Shown: positions 1 to 8,018, numbered from the stretch's first letter. The stretch is DNA of 17,256 nt from an uncultured Eubacteriales bacterium (GCA_905199135.1 CAJKFC010000034.1:1-17256), one strand, 5' to 3'. Notes: a model not told the origin generated them from the letters alone. Numbers and translations: made by a program.

Positions 1-813
1 CAGTTCGCCGGTTTTGGAAATGCCTTCGCCGTATATGATGTCAAATTCGGCCTCTTTAAAGGGAGGAGCGATTTTATTCTTGACGACCTTTGCCCTCGTT
101 CTGTTGCCTATCATGGTGGTTCCCACCTTGAGGGTCTCTACCCTTCTGACATCGATTCTCACCGACGCATAGAACTTAAGAGCGCGTCCGCCCGTCGTCA
201 CCTCGGGATTGCCGTAGGTTACGCCTATCTTTTCACGGAGCTGATTTATAAATATCGCCACGCAGTTTGTCTTGGCTATGGCGCCTGCAAGCTTTCTCAA
301 AGCCTGAGACATAAGCCTTGCGTGAAGACCCACAAAGGAATCACCCATCTCGCCTTCGATTTCCGATTTGGGCACGAGAGCGGCGACAGAGTCGACAACG
401 ATGACATCTATTGCGCCCGACCTGACCAGAGCCTCGGCTATCTCGAGAGCCTGCTCACCTGTATCCGGCTGAGAAACCAGAAGGGAATCTGTATCCACTC
501 CCAAAGCCTTTGCGTAAACCGGGTCGAGAGCGTGCTCGGCGTCTATAAAGGCGGCCTCTCCGCCCTGTTTCTGCGCCGATGCGATTATCGAGAGAGCTAC
601 CGTTGTTTTACCCGATGATTCAGGGCCGTATATCTCTATAATTCTGCCCTTGGGCACGCCGCCTATTCCGAGAGCAGTATCAAGGGTTATCGAACCTGTA
701 GAAACCGCTTCCACATTCATATGAGTATTTTCGCCGAGGCGCATGACTGCGCCCTTGCCGAACTGTTTTTCCAAATTGGCAAGAGCCGTCTCCAAAGCTT
801 TTTTCTTATCCAT
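1..813 (-). CDS. recA: RecA recombinase (3' end beyond window)
   Basis: RecA is the DNA-dependent ATPase that forms the filament on single-stranded DNA for homologous recombination and triggers LexA self-cleavage in the SOS response. The visible 271 residues (of about 350 in the family) run from the start codon at 813 and are still open at position 1, so the C-terminal ~75 residues are outside the window. Walker A GPESSGKT lies at residues 63-70, Walker B VIVVD at 137-141, and the catalytic Glu is in the DAEHALDP segment at 91-98. The DNA-binding L2 region follows NQLREKIG at 190-197. The start is set by AGGAG at 820-824, seven bases before ATG. A sigma-A promoter with a LexA-like box precedes it, so it can be transcribed independently of prmC upstream. 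The identification is certain. Confidence 0.98.
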   Translation of the reverse strand, partial: MDKKKALETALANLEKQFGKGAVMRLGENTHMNVEAVSTGSITLDTALGIGGVPKGRIIEIYGPESSGKTTVALSIIASAQKQGGEAAFIDAEHALDPVYAKALGVDTDSLLVSQPDTGEQALEIAEALVRSGAIDVIVVDSVAALVPKSEIEGEMGDSFVGLHARLMSQALRKLAGAIAKTNCVAIFINQLREKIGVTYGNPEVTTGGRALKFYASVRIDVRRVETLKVGTTMIGNRTRAKVVKNKIAPPFKEAEFDIIYGEGISKTGEL

Positions 814-880
814 AATAATCTCCTGTAATATATTTCAGCAGAGCTTTTTTATAATTTTATATTATTTAACTCATGTGTAT

Positions 881-909
881 ATTATATCACATCGTTTGGT
901 AAAATGCAA
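881..909 (-). promoter_or_regulatory. recA promoter (sigma-A type, extended -10)
   Basis: On the minus strand the -35 TTGCAT (904-909) is separated by exactly 17 bp from the -10 TATAAT (881-886). The TGA just before the -10 box makes an extended -10 (TGATATAAT). The predicted start near 874 gives a leader of about 60 nt before the recA ATG at 813. The -35 overlaps the LexA-like dyad at 907-918. Confidence 0.8.
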
Positions 910-918
910 CATTTGTTC
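907..918. promoter_or_regulatory. LexA (DinR)-type SOS box at recA
   Basis: The minus strand reads GAACAAATGTTG, which matches the Gram-positive LexA core GAAC-N4-GTTC at 7 of 8 defined positions. It overlaps the recA -35 hexamer by three bases, the expected place for repression by occlusion, and touches the stop codon of prmC. Autoregulated SOS control of recA is established in Bacillus and Clostridia. Occupancy here is inferred from the match and position. Confidence 0.7.
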
Positions 919-1799
919 TAATTTTGTCTGTTCTTTGCAGGAGTCAGAAATCCCATTACTCCGCGGTCGGTTCCCGTGAGATCCTTGATTATTTTTATCC
1001 TGTCAAAGCCCTCGTGCTCCATGATGGCGGCCACATCTTCGCTCTGTCCCATACCGCACTCAAAGAGCAGAGCTCCGTTTTTTGTGAGAGCCTCCTTGTA
1101 ACCCGCTGTCACCGCTCTGTAAAAGTTCAAACCGTCCTGTCCTCCATCGAGAGCGAGACGCGGCTCATGATCCTTGACCGATATGTCGAGCTCCTCTATG
1201 TCGGCGGTAGGTATGTAAGGCGGGTTGCAGACTATCAGCTGAAATTTTCCCAAAACAGGGGTATAGGGCTCCAAAGCGTCGGTTTTTATCGTGAGAGCCC
1301 TGGCTGTCACCGAGTGCTTCATTATGTTGTTTTTAGTCACCCTTATGGCATAATCCGAAACATCTCCGAATACCGCCGAAATGGTTTCGGGAGTATTTTT
1401 CAAAACCGCGATGCCTATACATCCCGTTCCGCAGCACAGGTCGAAAAATCTCGCCCTGTCAAACTTCTTCATGTAATTTATGGCCTCTTCGGCTATGCAC
1501 TCGGTATCGCATCTCGGTATCAGTGTATTTGTAGTGACCTCAAAGGTCAGACCGTAAAAGTCCCACTCACCTATTATATGCGGAAGCGGTGTACCCGCAA
1601 GTCGCAGCTTGACAAGGCTGTCTATCTTTTCCTGCTCCTCCAAAAACACTATCCGCTGTTCTCTCTCGTTAAATACCTCTCTGGGAATGCCCAAAGCAAA
1701 AGCTATTATCTCTTTGGCTTCGAGCTGATACATGGAAATGCCTTTCAATCTCAGTTCCTGTCTGAGATCAAGATATGTGTTATACAAAGTTTTCAGCAT
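918..1799 (-). CDS. prmC: Peptide chain release factor N5-glutamine methyltransferase PrmC/HemK
   Basis: PrmC uses S-adenosylmethionine to methylate the glutamine of the GGQ motif in release factors RF1 and RF2. The 293-aa product has the family's usual length. It has an N-terminal helical domain (about 1-80) and a Rossmann methyltransferase domain with SAM motif DLCCGTGCIG at 120-129. The substrate-glutamine motif NPPY lies at 192-195. The usual IPRPDTE segment reads IPRCDTE at 94-100, a Pro-to-Cys difference in the hinge that should not remove activity. The start at 1799 is preceded by AGGGGG and lies 22 bp after the DUF1385 stop, so it is probably co-transcribed with that gene. Its stop lies in the recA operator region. 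No prfA is present in the window. Confidence 0.95.
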   Translation of the reverse strand: MLKTLYNTYLDLRQELRLKGISMYQLEAKEIIAFALGIPREVFNEREQRIVFLEEQEKIDSLVKLRLAGTPLPHIIGEWDFYGLTFEVTTNTLIPRCDTECIAEEAINYMKKFDRARFFDLCCGTGCIGIAVLKNTPETISAVFGDVSDYAIRVTKNNIMKHSVTARALTIKTDALEPYTPVLGKFQLIVCNPPYIPTADIEELDISVKDHEPRLALDGGQDGLNFYRAVTAGYKEALTKNGALLFECGMGQSEDVAAIMEHEGFDRIKIIKDLTGTDRGVMGFLTPAKNRQN

Positions 1800-1821
1800 A
1801 TCTTATCCCCCTGTCCCTATA

Positions 1822-2739
1822 TTACCAGTTATCTTTCTCTTTATCCTCCGGGATTACCCCTTCGATGGCGCATATAGCCACCTCCATCATGCTGTCGTCC
1901 GGCTCATATGTAGTGAAGTTCTGCAAAAACAGTCCGGGCGCTCTCAAAGCTTTGGTTATAAAATTGTCGTATCTGCCCACGAGCCTGTTGATTTCATAGC
2001 TTATGCCGACAACCACAGGCAGAAGAGCAAGTCTTATAATCAGTCTGACAACAGGATTCGACCATGTAAAGACCGAAAACACCAGTATACTGATTATCAT
2101 TACAACAAACAAAAAGCTTGTGCCGCATCTCGGGTGATGACAGCTCTGCTTTCTGACATTTTCCACATTGAGCTCGAGACCTTTTTCATAACAGAATATC
2201 GTCTTGTGCTCGGCGCCGTGGTACATATATGTTCTTTTTACATCTTTCTGCTTTGAGGTTATGATTATAAAGGCGAGAAATATTATAATTCTTATGACGC
2301 CTTCCAAAAGATTTCTCAAGACAGAGCTCTCTATCGAGCCGAAAAATCCCGCGAGAAGTGTGGGCAGGAAAAAGAACAGCACGATAGGCAGAACAAGCCC
2401 CATTGCCGTGGCTATCGTGAGTATTACCTTTTCAAACTTCTCCTTTCCCAGCTTTTTGTTGAGCCACGCCTCAAATTTGGACGGCTCCTCCTCTTCCTCA
2501 AAGAACGAGGCCGAATAGTTTAAGGCGGAGACGCCGTATTTCATGGCTTCCCAAAAGTTTACAACACCTCTGACAAGGGGAACTCTTGCAAAGGCATTCT
2601 GCTTTACAGTTCCTCTTTTTTCATCTTTTATCTCGAGAGTGCCGTCGGGTTTTCTGACGACTATTCTCGTCATCTCAGGTCCGCGCATGAGGATTCCCTC
2701 CAAAAGCGCCTGACCGCCTATTGTAGTTTTCTTATTCAT
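1822..2739 (-). CDS. DUF1385 family membrane protein (YqhQ-like)
   Basis: This 305-aa integral membrane protein of DUF1385 is widespread in Bacillota; I know of no established biochemical role. It opens with the family signature IGGQALLEGILMRGP (residues 7-21). Predicted membrane helices lie at about 104-128, 145-163, 208-226 and 232-250. Two strongly conserved polar motifs, YHGAEHKTI (173-181) and HPRCGTSF (202-209), carry His, Glu and Cys residues of a kind that could bind metal or act catalytically near the membrane; that is inference. The ATG overlaps the histidine kinase stop by 4 bp, pointing to translational coupling, and prmC follows after 22 bp. DUF1385 next to prmC is a common Clostridia arrangement. 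Family assignment is firm; function is unknown. Confidence 0.9.
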   Translation of the reverse strand: MNKKTTIGGQALLEGILMRGPEMTRIVVRKPDGTLEIKDEKRGTVKQNAFARVPLVRGVVNFWEAMKYGVSALNYSASFFEEEEEPSKFEAWLNKKLGKEKFEKVILTIATAMGLVLPIVLFFFLPTLLAGFFGSIESSVLRNLLEGVIRIIIFLAFIIITSKQKDVKRTYMYHGAEHKTIFCYEKGLELNVENVRKQSCHHPRCGTSFLFVVMIISILVFSVFTWSNPVVRLIIRLALLPVVVGISYEINRLVGRYDNFITKALRAPGLFLQNFTTYEPDDSMMEVAICAIEGVIPEDKEKDNW

Positions 2740-4223
2740 TGTAATCCTGTTTCCTCTCTGTAAAGGGGTAAATAAATGCTTACCGTAGTCCCCTCTCCAT
2801 AGACACTTTGAATATCGAGCTCTCCGCCGTGGAGAGTTACGATCTCGTTGCAGACGGCAAGACCTATACCCGCTCCCCTTTGCTTAGAGCTTCCCTTAAA
2901 GAACTTCTGCTTTACAAAAGGCAGCTCCTCTTCGGGTATGCCCTGACCGAAATCAGAAATCGTGACGAGACCGTAGCTGTCGTCGTGAGATATTTTTATC
3001 TCTATCTTGTTTCCGTCGGCGCCGTACTTTGCCGCGTTGTCGATTATATTCAAAAAGACCTGTTTTATCCTGTGCTTGTCGCCGTTTATGATTATGGGCT
3101 CCTCACCCTCGTCATACTCTATGGCCATGCCCTCCTCCATAAGGGCGGTACGGTATATGAACACGGCGTCATAAAGCTCGCCTCTGATGTCGAAAATCTC
3201 CATCTGAAGCTTGAATCTGCCGCTTTCGATTCTCGAGAAGTCCAAAAGCTCCTCTACCATCTGAGTAAGTCTCATAGTCTCCTTATGGATTATATTGAGG
3301 CCCTGGCTCATGGTTTCCTTATCGCTGAAATCGACGGCTATCGTCTCCGTCCAGCCTCCGATAGCTGTAAGAGGTGTTCTGAGCTCGTGAGACACCGACG
3401 AGATAAAGTCGTTTTTGACCTTCTCTACCCTCGCTATCTCCACCGACATATTGTTTATCGTATTGCAGAGCTCGCCTATTTCGTCATTGAATTCCATGTT
3501 TATCTTTTCGCCGTACTGACCCTTTGCTATCTTTTTGGCCAGCTCATTTATTTCGATGACGGGATTCACTATGGAGCTTATGAAAAACTGAGTTGAAATG
3601 ATAATCATTCCTATGACGCCTATACCGCATCCTGCGATAAGCAGATATATCCTGATAAGCTGCTTTTCAACAAGAGATGTAGACGACACAAATCTGACTC
3701 CGCCTATCGTGCTGCCGTTCTGGTTAAAGATCGGAGCGGTAACGGCGGCTATTCTCTCTCCGCTGACAGGGTCCATTCCTACATAGTCCCATATTTTGGC
3801 GTTTGAAAGAGCGTTTCCCACATCGGGAGTAGAGGGCACATATCCCGCCATAAATCCCGTAGAGGAAAACATAACTCTGCCGTACACATCTACTATCTGT
3901 ATCTCCACCTTGTCTTTTTCGCTGAAATTCTCGACGAATTCTCCCGTAAAGGTGTAGAACTGATTGTAGTTTGAAGTCATATATCTGTTTATATAGCCCG
4001 ACACCGTATTTGCGCGGCTGGTGAGACTGCTTTTCAAAGAGTCATAATGATAAGTCGTTATAGCTATCGCCACGCTTAAAAGCACGAATACTATGGCGAG
4101 AACAATTACGCTGAAGTTGTTCAAAAGCCAACGCTTTTTTATGGCCGAACTGAAGAAGGTTATTTTCTTTTCGGGTTTTTTAGATCCGTGCAAACTGTCG
4201 GCAATATTTTTTATGCTTCCCAT
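2736..4223 (-). CDS. Membrane sensor histidine kinase (HAMP-HisKA-HATPase)
   Basis: This 495-aa kinase is probably the partner of the response regulator encoded just upstream. A short cytoplasmic N-terminus is followed by a membrane helix at about 36-57, an extracytoplasmic sensor of about 130 residues (58-190), a second helix (190-214), and a HAMP linker (215-268). The dimerisation/phosphoacceptor domain has H-box SHELRTPL (278-285, phospho-His 279). The ATP-binding domain has N-box NIIDNAAKY (392-400), G1 DFGQGIP (424-430), a Phe box near 441 and G2 GAGIGLAVC (450-458). All catalytic motifs are intact. Its start overlaps the regulator by 13 bp with only a weak GGGGAT ribosome site, and its stop overlaps DUF1385 by 4 bp. 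The layout resembles PhoR/ResE-type kinases, but the signal is unknown and the sensor may work with the operon's lipoprotein. Confidence 0.95.
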   Translation of the reverse strand: MGSIKNIADSLHGSKKPEKKITFFSSAIKKRWLLNNFSVIVLAIVFVLLSVAIAITTYHYDSLKSSLTSRANTVSGYINRYMTSNYNQFYTFTGEFVENFSEKDKVEIQIVDVYGRVMFSSTGFMAGYVPSTPDVGNALSNAKIWDYVGMDPVSGERIAAVTAPIFNQNGSTIGGVRFVSSTSLVEKQLIRIYLLIAGCGIGVIGMIIISTQFFISSIVNPVIEINELAKKIAKGQYGEKINMEFNDEIGELCNTINNMSVEIARVEKVKNDFISSVSHELRTPLTAIGGWTETIAVDFSDKETMSQGLNIIHKETMRLTQMVEELLDFSRIESGRFKLQMEIFDIRGELYDAVFIYRTALMEEGMAIEYDEGEEPIIINGDKHRIKQVFLNIIDNAAKYGADGNKIEIKISHDDSYGLVTISDFGQGIPEEELPFVKQKFFKGSSKQRGAGIGLAVCNEIVTLHGGELDIQSVYGEGTTVSIYLPLYREETGLQ

Positions 4224-4897
4224 TTATATCCATATCCCCACACTGTCGATATGTATTTGGGCAAAGCGGCATCTTCTTCTATTTTAAGCCTGAGCCTTCT
4301 TATATTGACATCGACTATCTTATAGTCTCCCTGATATTCCGCTCCCCAAACGGTTTTGAGTATATCGTCGCGCGAAAGCGCCTTTCCCTTATTTTCAAGG
4401 AAATATTTTATTATAAGGTATTCCACCTGTGTCAGCTCGATTTTTATATTGTCCTTTTTAAGGCTTCTGCTGCGGGTATCCAGCTCGAAAGGTCCTGATG
4501 AAATGATCTCCGTGGAAAAGCTGTTTCCCCACACTCTTCTGTAAAGAGCGTCTATTCTCGCCGTCAGCTCGACTACCGAAAATGGTTTTACCACATAGTC
4601 GTCTGCACCCGATGTAAAGCCTGTCAGCTTGTCAATCTCCTGGGACATGGCAGTCAGCATAATGATGCCTGCTTTTGAACCGTGGGACCTGATTCTGCGG
4701 CAAACCTCATAGCCGTCCATTCCGGGCAGCATTACATCGAGAACCGCGACAGCCACATCGTCGTGTTCTGTCATATATTTTACGGCGTCCTCACCGTTTG
4801 AGAACTCCACCGTTTCATATCCTGCCCTTTTGAGATTGATAACGACAAAAGAACGGATATTATCTTCATCTTCCAAAACCAATATTTTCTTGGTCAT
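4211..4897 (-). CDS. OmpR/PhoB-family response regulator
   Basis: This is a 228-aa DNA-binding response regulator, phosphorylated by a histidine kinase (probably the next gene) to control transcription. The receiver domain (about 3-118) shows the acidic pocket ED at 9-10, phospho-acceptor Asp54 in LDVMLPGMDG, Thr82 and Lys104. The winged-helix output domain covers about 130-227 and ends in the usual TVWGYGYKWE. I chose the ATG at 4897 rather than an in-frame ATG eight codons earlier: GGAGGA at 4907-4912 serves the inner start, the product then begins MTKKILVLED as typical regulators do, and it overlaps the lipoprotein stop by 4 bp. The longer form would add a non-homologous EYGGFCS tail. The target genes cannot be read from the window. 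Confidence 0.95.
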   Translation of the reverse strand: MTKKILVLEDEDNIRSFVVINLKRAGYETVEFSNGEDAVKYMTEHDDVAVAVLDVMLPGMDGYEVCRRIRSHGSKAGIIMLTAMSQEIDKLTGFTSGADDYVVKPFSVVELTARIDALYRRVWGNSFSTEIISSGPFELDTRSRSLKKDNIKIELTQVEYLIIKYFLENKGKALSRDDILKTVWGAEYQGDYKIVDVNIRRLRLKIEEDAALPKYISTVWGYGYKWEA

Positions 4898-6261
4898 TGA
4901 GCAAAATCCTCCATATTCCAATCGGTATTTCTCACATATTTCACAAGAAGCAGCACATCCTCCGATGTGACGGCATACTGATCGTATTGATTTTCGTATA
5001 TTTTGTATGCATACACCGTTGTGTCTGTCTGCTTGAGGATCTTTATATCCGGATATTCCGAAAGTCTCTCCCGTGTATCTCCCGTTATGGTGTAAACCGA
5101 AAGAATCGAATTTTCCTTATCACATACCATGGTATAGCTTCTGTCTTCATTTTGTACAGGCACAAAAAATGTAGTGGTATTGACATTGGCCCCGTTGTTT
5201 ATAACTGCCGTAACATTGTCTCCCCACTTTTCGGGGAGTACCATATACCATCCGTCGACGGCATTATAGAAGGTATTTACGGGAGCGCCTACAACCTTGC
5301 CCTTCTGGATTTTTGACCACATTATCATCCATCTTGTCTCCGATGACAGAGGATCGGTGTAACCTTTGAACATTTTTCCCAGCGGCACCTCAACTATGCC
5401 GTCGTTGTCTATATCCGTCGAATAGATGTTGAGATAACGGCCTGTTACAGCGGCAGAACCGGACTCGCTGTCTATACTCTCGTTCATCATCACGCCGTCA
5501 GTACAGGTGAAAATATCTGTTACATACTGCCCTTCCAATGTACTGCTGTCGACAAAAACACCTTTCTTGCCCTCGGCTGTCAGACCCGACGAAATGTTGA
5601 CAACCTTATCGCTTTCCAAAGACATGGGGGCCGAGGCTTTAAGAGTGCAGGAATCGTCGTTAAAACTGTATACATAAGCCGTCATGACCTTTTCTCCCAT
5701 GTTCCTGCATATGGCCACAATATCTTCCCTTCCGTCCATATCCAGATCTATTATATGATATCCCACATATTCAAGGTCAAGAACCTTCTCCATAGTCTCT
5801 CCCGTGGACATATACACAGACATTGCGGTTTTTGAAAGCTCGTCCAGCTCCCACGATATGAGAATGGCTTTTTCACCCAGTTCGTTAGCCGAAACATATT
5901 CAACCGATCGGATATTTTTTCCGACTCCCGTAAACTGACCTATCTCCCTATATGTATCCTCTGTTTTCTCATGAACATAAACGGATATGGTCCCGTCTGC
6001 ATTTCTGAAAAACGACACCACTTCATTTTCCCCGTCCATATTCAAATCGGCAAGCTGCACGGACTGCCTGTTGCTTCCGCCCGTGACCGAGTCAAACGAC
6101 GCTCCTTTTCCTATTATACCGTCGTAAATTTTCTGAAGTTCCTCATATTCCGCAGGCAGCTTGGGCAGGCTCAAAAGGCCGTCGCCCATTTGATAGGCGC
6201 AGCCCGACATAAATGTCAAAATTAAAACCGTTAAAACAATAAAAAATGCATATTTTCTCAT
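4894..6261 (-). CDS. Lipoprotein with FG-GAP/VCBS-like repeats, first gene of a two-component operon
   Basis: This 455-aa protein is predicted to be exported and lipid-anchored: a short basic N-terminus, a hydrophobic stretch (4-18) and a lipobox ending MSGC with the acylated Cys21. Three loops of the Asp-x-Asp-x-Asp-Gly type, DLNMDGENE (72-80), DLDMDGRED (172-180) and DIDNDGIVE (283-291), each lie in a beta-strand setting. They resemble FG-GAP/VCBS propeller blades and could bind calcium. No enzymatic motif is visible. Its stop overlaps the response regulator by 4 bp and the kinase follows, so I infer an accessory sensor or envelope-monitoring role. No Shine-Dalgarno is visible before the ATG at 6261. 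A TATAGT box at 6264-6269 lies almost on the start codon, so the start could be leaderless or the true promoter lies further upstream. Confidence 0.8.
   Translation of the reverse strand: MRKYAFFIVLTVLILTFMSGCAYQMGDGLLSLPKLPAEYEELQKIYDGIIGKGASFDSVTGGSNRQSVQLADLNMDGENEVVSFFRNADGTISVYVHEKTEDTYREIGQFTGVGKNIRSVEYVSANELGEKAILISWELDELSKTAMSVYMSTGETMEKVLDLEYVGYHIIDLDMDGREDIVAICRNMGEKVMTAYVYSFNDDSCTLKASAPMSLESDKVVNISSGLTAEGKKGVFVDSSTLEGQYVTDIFTCTDGVMMNESIDSESGSAAVTGRYLNIYSTDIDNDGIVEVPLGKMFKGYTDPLSSETRWMIMWSKIQKGKVVGAPVNTFYNAVDGWYMVLPEKWGDNVTAVINNGANVNTTTFFVPVQNEDRSYTMVCDKENSILSVYTITGDTRERLSEYPDIKILKQTDTTVYAYKIYENQYDQYAVTSEDVLLLVKYVRNTDWNMEDFAQ
4907..4912 (-). promoter_or_regulatory. Ribosome binding site deciding the response-regulator start
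   Basis: GGAGGA on the minus strand lies nine bases before the ATG at 4897. It sits inside the 3' end of the lipoprotein gene and, because it lies downstream of the alternative ATG at 4921, it argues for the shorter regulator. Confidence 0.75.
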
Positions 6262-6298
6262 ATACTATATCATAACACAAAACGCAAAAAAATAAAAT

Positions 6299-6327
6299 AA
6301 AAAACTGCAAAAAAATTGCAGTTTTTT
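6299..6327 (-). terminator. Intrinsic terminator after the small P-loop gene
   Basis: A perfect 12-bp inverted repeat (AAAAAACTGCAA, 6299-6310, and its complement 6316-6327) encloses a 5-nt loop. On the minus strand it follows the stop codon at 6342 and is trailed by a T-rich run. It separates the small P-loop gene from the lipoprotein operon. Confidence 0.75.
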
Positions 6328-6341
6328 AAATAATTTTCAGT

Positions 6342-6755
6342 TTAGAAAAACTTCTTTATGCCTTCTGTCGCAGTATTGATATCGGCGCTGATTGTAACAG
6401 TGAACTTTACGCCTGTCTCCTGGGAGAATGCTTCGAGCTTCTCGAGCATTTTCTCAACACACTCATGGCAATCGCAGTTGATTACTTTGTAGAAATTATC
6501 GATAAAGATATGTGTTATATCATAGTTGCCTGCATAGAGACCGCATACAAACCCGTAGAAAGCGTCGGGTGACTGCTCAAGATTGTGGCTTGCGATATCA
6601 ACAAGGCGGGCGTTGTACTTAATCTCATATCTGAGCTTCTCGCCCTTTTCTATACATACGACATTTCCTGATTCTTTATTTATGGCGACATTTACGAGGT
6701 CGATAAGCTGCTTTGTCTTACCTGTACCCGGAACACCCATAATTACTTTAACCAT
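6342..6755 (-). CDS. Small P-loop NTPase-like protein of unknown function
   Basis: This is a 137-aa soluble protein of no family I can name. It opens with a Walker A loop GVPGTGKT (7-14). HIFID (82-86) looks like a Walker B strand, followed by Asn where many ATPases have Glu, and TISAD (121-125) resembles a sensor strand. This is the core of a minimal P-loop fold with no attached effector domain. A compact cysteine group CDCHEC (94-99) could bind a metal or be redox-active, which is inference. It is a single-gene unit: promoter at 6807-6835, AGAGGA ribosome site ahead of the ATG at 6755, and terminator at 6299-6327. The reading frame and nucleotide binding are well supported; the role is not known. 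Confidence 0.85.
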   Translation of the reverse strand: MVKVIMGVPGTGKTKQLIDLVNVAINKESGNVVCIEKGEKLRYEIKYNARLVDIASHNLEQSPDAFYGFVCGLYAGNYDITHIFIDNFYKVINCDCHECVEKMLEKLEAFSQETGVKFTVTISADINTATEGIKKFF

Positions 6756-6806
6756 AAAATCATTCCTCTCATTTAAAATACATTGTTGCTGGGTTTTGTT
6801 TTATAT

Positions 6807-6835
6807 ATAATACCATATTTTCAAAAAAACTGCAA
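6807..6835 (-). promoter_or_regulatory. Promoter of the small P-loop gene
   Basis: On the minus strand the -35 TTGCAG (6830-6835), a 17-bp spacer and the -10 TATTAT (6807-6812) are seen. A TGG ahead of the -10 gives an extended -10. The start near 6800 would give a leader of about 45 nt. Confidence 0.75.
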
Positions 6836-6864
6836 GGCTATTTTTGCGTTTTTGTAAATTCTTT

Positions 6865-7974
6865 TTATATAATTTTTTTCAGCAGCATTTTGTATATTTC
6901 AAACAGATTGAGTCTTTTGCATTCCTGCTCAGACACGATATCAAAGGTTTTTATTTCCTTTTCGGCAGTTTTTACCGTAACCGTTCCAATCTTCTCATCT
7001 TTCTCGACGGGTGCTTCGAGCTTTTGAGGAAGATTGACTTCAAATGTTAAGTTTTCGGCGTCTGCTCTGGATACGGTTATTTTGTCTGTCACCAGTGCCT
7101 TTGGCGTTATGCTTGCTTCTTTTCCCAGCTCCACCTCTATATTGTCAAATTCAAGGCTTTCCGATATGTCCATGGCGGTATAGTTTGCAAAGCCGTAATT
7201 CAAAAGATTGGTTATATCCTTTGAACGGTCGTCGGCTGTGGCACACTTCATGACCACCGCTATCAAATCAAGACCGTCTCTCGAGGCTGTCGACGACAGA
7301 CAATACCCCGCCGAGGCCGTCATTCCGGTTTTGAGACCTGTCATGCCGGGATATGAACGCAAAAGTTTATTGGTGTTTACCAGAACCGACTGTCCGTCTC
7401 TTATATAGTCCATCCATATTCCCGTGTTTTTAAATATAATGTCATGCTTCATTGCCTCGGCCGACATCAGTGCGATATCTCTCGCCGTTGTATAGTGGTT
7501 GTCTATTGGCAGGCCGTTGCAGTTGGAAAAATGGGTATTTTCCATGCCGAGCTCCTTTGCCCTCTCATTCATCATGTCGACAAAGGCCTCCTCACTTCCT
7601 GCAATGTACTCGGCCAGAGCTACCGCCGAATCATTGGCCGACACCACCGCTACCGATTTAAGCAGGTCGGCCACCGTCATCTGCTCTCCCTCCTTGAGCC
7701 ATATCTGACTGCCGCCCATTGACACTGCGTGGGCACTGGCTGATACCATATCGCTCTCGGCTATTCTTCCGTTTTCAATGGCCTCTGCCGTCAGCAGCAT
7801 CGTCATGATTTTTGTTACGCTGGCAGGCTCCAGTTTTTCATCGGGATTTTTCTCCCACATGACAGTTCCGTCCTTTGACATGAGAAAAGCGCTTTGAGCC
7901 GACACATCGTCCAAAGCCGATGCCGAAACCGCCATACAAACGGCCAGCAAAAGCACCGCAAAATATTTTTTCAT
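6865..7974 (-). CDS. D-alanyl-D-alanine carboxypeptidase (DacF/PBP5-type, peptidase S11)
   Basis: This low-molecular-weight penicillin-binding protein trims the terminal D-Ala from peptidoglycan stem peptides on the outer face of the membrane. The 369-aa length is typical. A cleavable signal peptide (about 1-20, ending SASA) precedes the transpeptidase-like domain with all three active-site motifs: SxxK as SVTK (52-55, nucleophile Ser52), SxN as SAN (112-114) and KTG (215-217). A beta-rich C-terminal domain (about 265-350) ends in an amphipathic stretch LFEIYKMLLKKII, the usual way these enzymes sit on the membrane. GGGAGGA just before the ATG at 7974 fixes the start. It is divergent from mtaB across 100 bp, and I see no convincing promoter for it there. 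COG1686 function is firm; whether it is orthologous to vegetative DacA or sporulation DacF is open. Confidence 0.95.
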   Translation of the reverse strand: MKKYFAVLLLAVCMAVSASALDDVSAQSAFLMSKDGTVMWEKNPDEKLEPASVTKIMTMLLTAEAIENGRIAESDMVSASAHAVSMGGSQIWLKEGEQMTVADLLKSVAVVSANDSAVALAEYIAGSEEAFVDMMNERAKELGMENTHFSNCNGLPIDNHYTTARDIALMSAEAMKHDIIFKNTGIWMDYIRDGQSVLVNTNKLLRSYPGMTGLKTGMTASAGYCLSSTASRDGLDLIAVVMKCATADDRSKDITNLLNYGFANYTAMDISESLEFDNIEVELGKEASITPKALVTDKITVSRADAENLTFEVNLPQKLEAPVEKDEKIGTVTVKTAEKEIKTFDIVSEQECKRLNLFEIYKMLLKKII

Positions 7975-8018
7975 ATTGTCCTCCCGCTTGTTTTTAATAA
8001 TAAATATTTTATTTGCCC

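Noticed and set aside
924..1877. Plus-strand 317-codon open frame
   Set aside because: Antisense to prmC, which has intact SAM and NPPY motifs; no ribosome site and no family features.
6276..6855. AT-rich inverted similarity (ACAAAACGCAAAAA and TTTTTGCGTTTTTGT) flanking the small P-loop gene, reminiscent of a miniature element
   Set aside because: The similarity is short and mostly A-runs, no target-site duplication is visible, and the gene has ordinary promoter and terminator elements.
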